A stretch of 56,836 nucleotides of DNA from Candidatus Aenigmatarchaeota archaeon (GTDB taxonomy: Archaea; Aenigmatarchaeota; Aenigmatarchaeia; CG10238-14; SCSR01): contig JAGVVV010000004.1 of the NCBI GenBank assembly GCA_018304615.1, forward strand, positions 1 through 56,836, written 5' to 3'. Position numbers and translations under genes: made by a program. The notes beneath the pieces are model-generated. The model was given only the letters and a program-made list of their open reading frames with translations, did no database searches and had not been told where the DNA came from. Within the stretch, counting starts at the first letter, position 1. The number at the start of each line of letters is the position of its first letter. Shown here piece after piece: positions 56,039 through 56,836 of the stretch.

Positions 56039-56575
56039 ATGTCAGATTTAAATCTACACTTCAAGAGATTTTATTATCAAACGGGTCGATTTCAAGAGAT
56101 TTTATTATCAAACGGGTCGATTAATATCGAAGATGTGAAATTTTTCATCGGAGTTAAGGCATTGATTAAGAACGTGGAAAATGAAATACTGATACTCAAA
56201 TCGGGTCCTTGGGAATTGGAATCGACTAAGCGAAAGGAAACTTTCTGGGATTTACCTGGAGGAAAAATAAGGAAAGGAGAACAAGTTGAACAAACTGTTA
56301 AAAGAGAAATTTCAGAAGAATTAGGAATAGATAAAAATCAATTAGAAATACTTGAACTTTTCGATGCTTCTATTTCAAACTTTAGATTCTCCCATGGACA
56401 AGATGTTCCTTTGATGCTTGTAACGTTTTTATGTAAATTTGTCAACATTCCAAAAAACTTCAAACTCACTTTAGAACATGCTGATTATAAATGGGCTTCA
56501 TTAAACGAAGCTAAAAACTTACTTGCCGAGAAGTTTAATAAAACATTTATTGATAAACTATCCAATTTGCCATAG
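56039..56575 (+). CDS. NUDIX hydrolase with a duplicated 5' end
   Basis: The Nudix box is '[23 protein letters not shown]'-like, following 'ETFWDLPGG'. A 31-bp exact tandem duplication (56060-56120) near the 5' end shifts the frame of everything before it. The ORF as called adds about 32 residues to the front; a GTG at 56135 ('[13 protein letters not shown]') is a more natural start. At about 147 residues from there it has family size. Substrate unknown. Confidence 0.8.
   Translation: MSDLNLHFKRFYYQTGRFQEILLSNGSINIEDVKFFIGVKALIKNVENEILILKSGPWELESTKRKETFWDLPGGKIRKGEQVEQTVKREISEELGIDKNQLEILELFDASISNFRFSHGQDVPLMLVTFLCKFVNIPKNFKLTLEHADYKWASLNEAKNLLAEKFNKTFIDKLSNLP
56060..56120. repeat. 31-bp exact tandem duplication
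   Basis: TTCAAGAGATTTTATTATCA... is repeated with a 31-bp offset. The length is not a multiple of three. It may be slippage or an assembly error. Confidence 0.85.
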
Positions 56576-56637
56576 TATGGTTCTGTAGTCTAGCTCGAAT
56601 AGAATGTTTTTATAGTTATTAGTATATAATAAATTAA

Positions 56638-56836
56638 ATGGAAAGAATATCGTTTTCAAAGAGTAATCAGAAAAAATTTATTCAAAGAGTTTGTAATGGT
56701 AAGAGTTTGATGAGTTTTCTTAAAGAAAACAACGTCATGCTTAACATATCTTATTCTTCCTTTAAAAAATATTATTCTGAACAGCTTACCTTACCATTGT
56801 CTGTTTTCGAGACTTTATGCAGAATTGGAAATATAG
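56638..56836 (+). CDS. Possible LAGLIDADG/HTH-type protein, truncated by the window end
   Basis: The ATG at 56638 opens a frame to the last base; the visible 66 codons hold 'FSKSNQKKFIQRVCNGKSLMSFLKENN' and 'SYSSFKKYYSEQLTLPLSVFETLCRIGNI'. This helix-turn-helix-like front is typical of archaeal free-standing LAGLIDADG proteins. The downstream part is outside the window, so the call is tentative. Confidence 0.4.
   Translation, partial: MERISFSKSNQKKFIQRVCNGKSLMSFLKENNVMLNISYSSFKKYYSEQLTLPLSVFETLCRIGNI

Overview
The window is archaeal chromosome. The evidence is aIF2-alpha, TBP, Nop10, Sec61-beta, archaeal RNase P RNA, r-proteins S2, S17e and S26e, archease with RtcB, FtsZ, class III (KGxSPLxA) prepilins and tRNAs with bulge-helix-bulge (BHB) introns. 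The compact layout (many ATGA overlaps), small proteins, Thr-tract secreted proteins and a DUF5667-like protein fit a DPANN-type lineage. The eukaryote-like topoisomerase IB and the S26e-like protein are known mainly from TACK/Thaumarchaeota-type genomes, so I do not assign a phylum.

Layout. (1) 0-9.2 kb: a type IV pilus/Tad-like locus with about six prepilin-like proteins, two T2SSF membrane proteins and one secretion ATPase, transcribed with an S26e-like gene. (2) 9.5-17.3 kb: a surface block with an S-layer-like protein, a virion/tail-like exported protein, two small membrane proteins and a roughly 1,700-residue protein with about 38 repeats of about 23 residues, preceded by a winged-helix gene. 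(3) 17.4-23 kb: HAD phosphatase, archease, Cys/Thr-rich secreted protein, IscA-like protein, metallo-hydrolase, histidine phosphatase and rtcB. (4) 23-30 kb: two unrecognised genes, endonuclease IV with an overlapping homing endonuclease gene, Sec61-beta, RNase P RNA and secreted proteins. (5) 30-33 kb: the aIF2a-NUDIX-nop10-PAC2-rps2 operon. (6) 33-37 kb: ferredoxin, tRNA-Leu, topoisomerase IB and a DEAD-box helicase. (7) 37-50 kb: small genes, TBP, S17e, a P-type ATPase and a GTPase, separated by at least twelve copies of a spacer repeat with a TTTACAG-CTGTAAA palindrome. (8) 50-56.8 kb: tRNAs, asnS, ftsZ with dyads and direct repeats upstream, PRC-barrel and PqqD-like genes, parvulin and NUDIX.

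The most notable observation is in rtcB. The conserved PDGH-WGYG motif is interrupted by 32 nt that contain an in-frame stop and shift the frame. Removing exactly those 32 nt restores the motif at a codon boundary. The ends fall at the expected positions (after the second nucleotide) of two 3-nt bulges of a BHB-like fold. This appears to be an archaeal tRNA-type intron inside the mRNA of the ligase that seals such introns. Two tRNAs in the window (Glu-CUC, Ser-GCU) carry BHB introns of the same geometry, and the RtcB cofactor archease lies 2.6 kb away. If real, RtcB synthesis depends on pre-existing RtcB and splicing endonuclease, a self-dependent expression loop.

Caveats. aIF2-alpha appears frameshifted and shortened, and there are exact 84-bp and 31-bp tandem duplications, so some indels may be assembly errors. 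All family calls come from reading the sequence without database searches.
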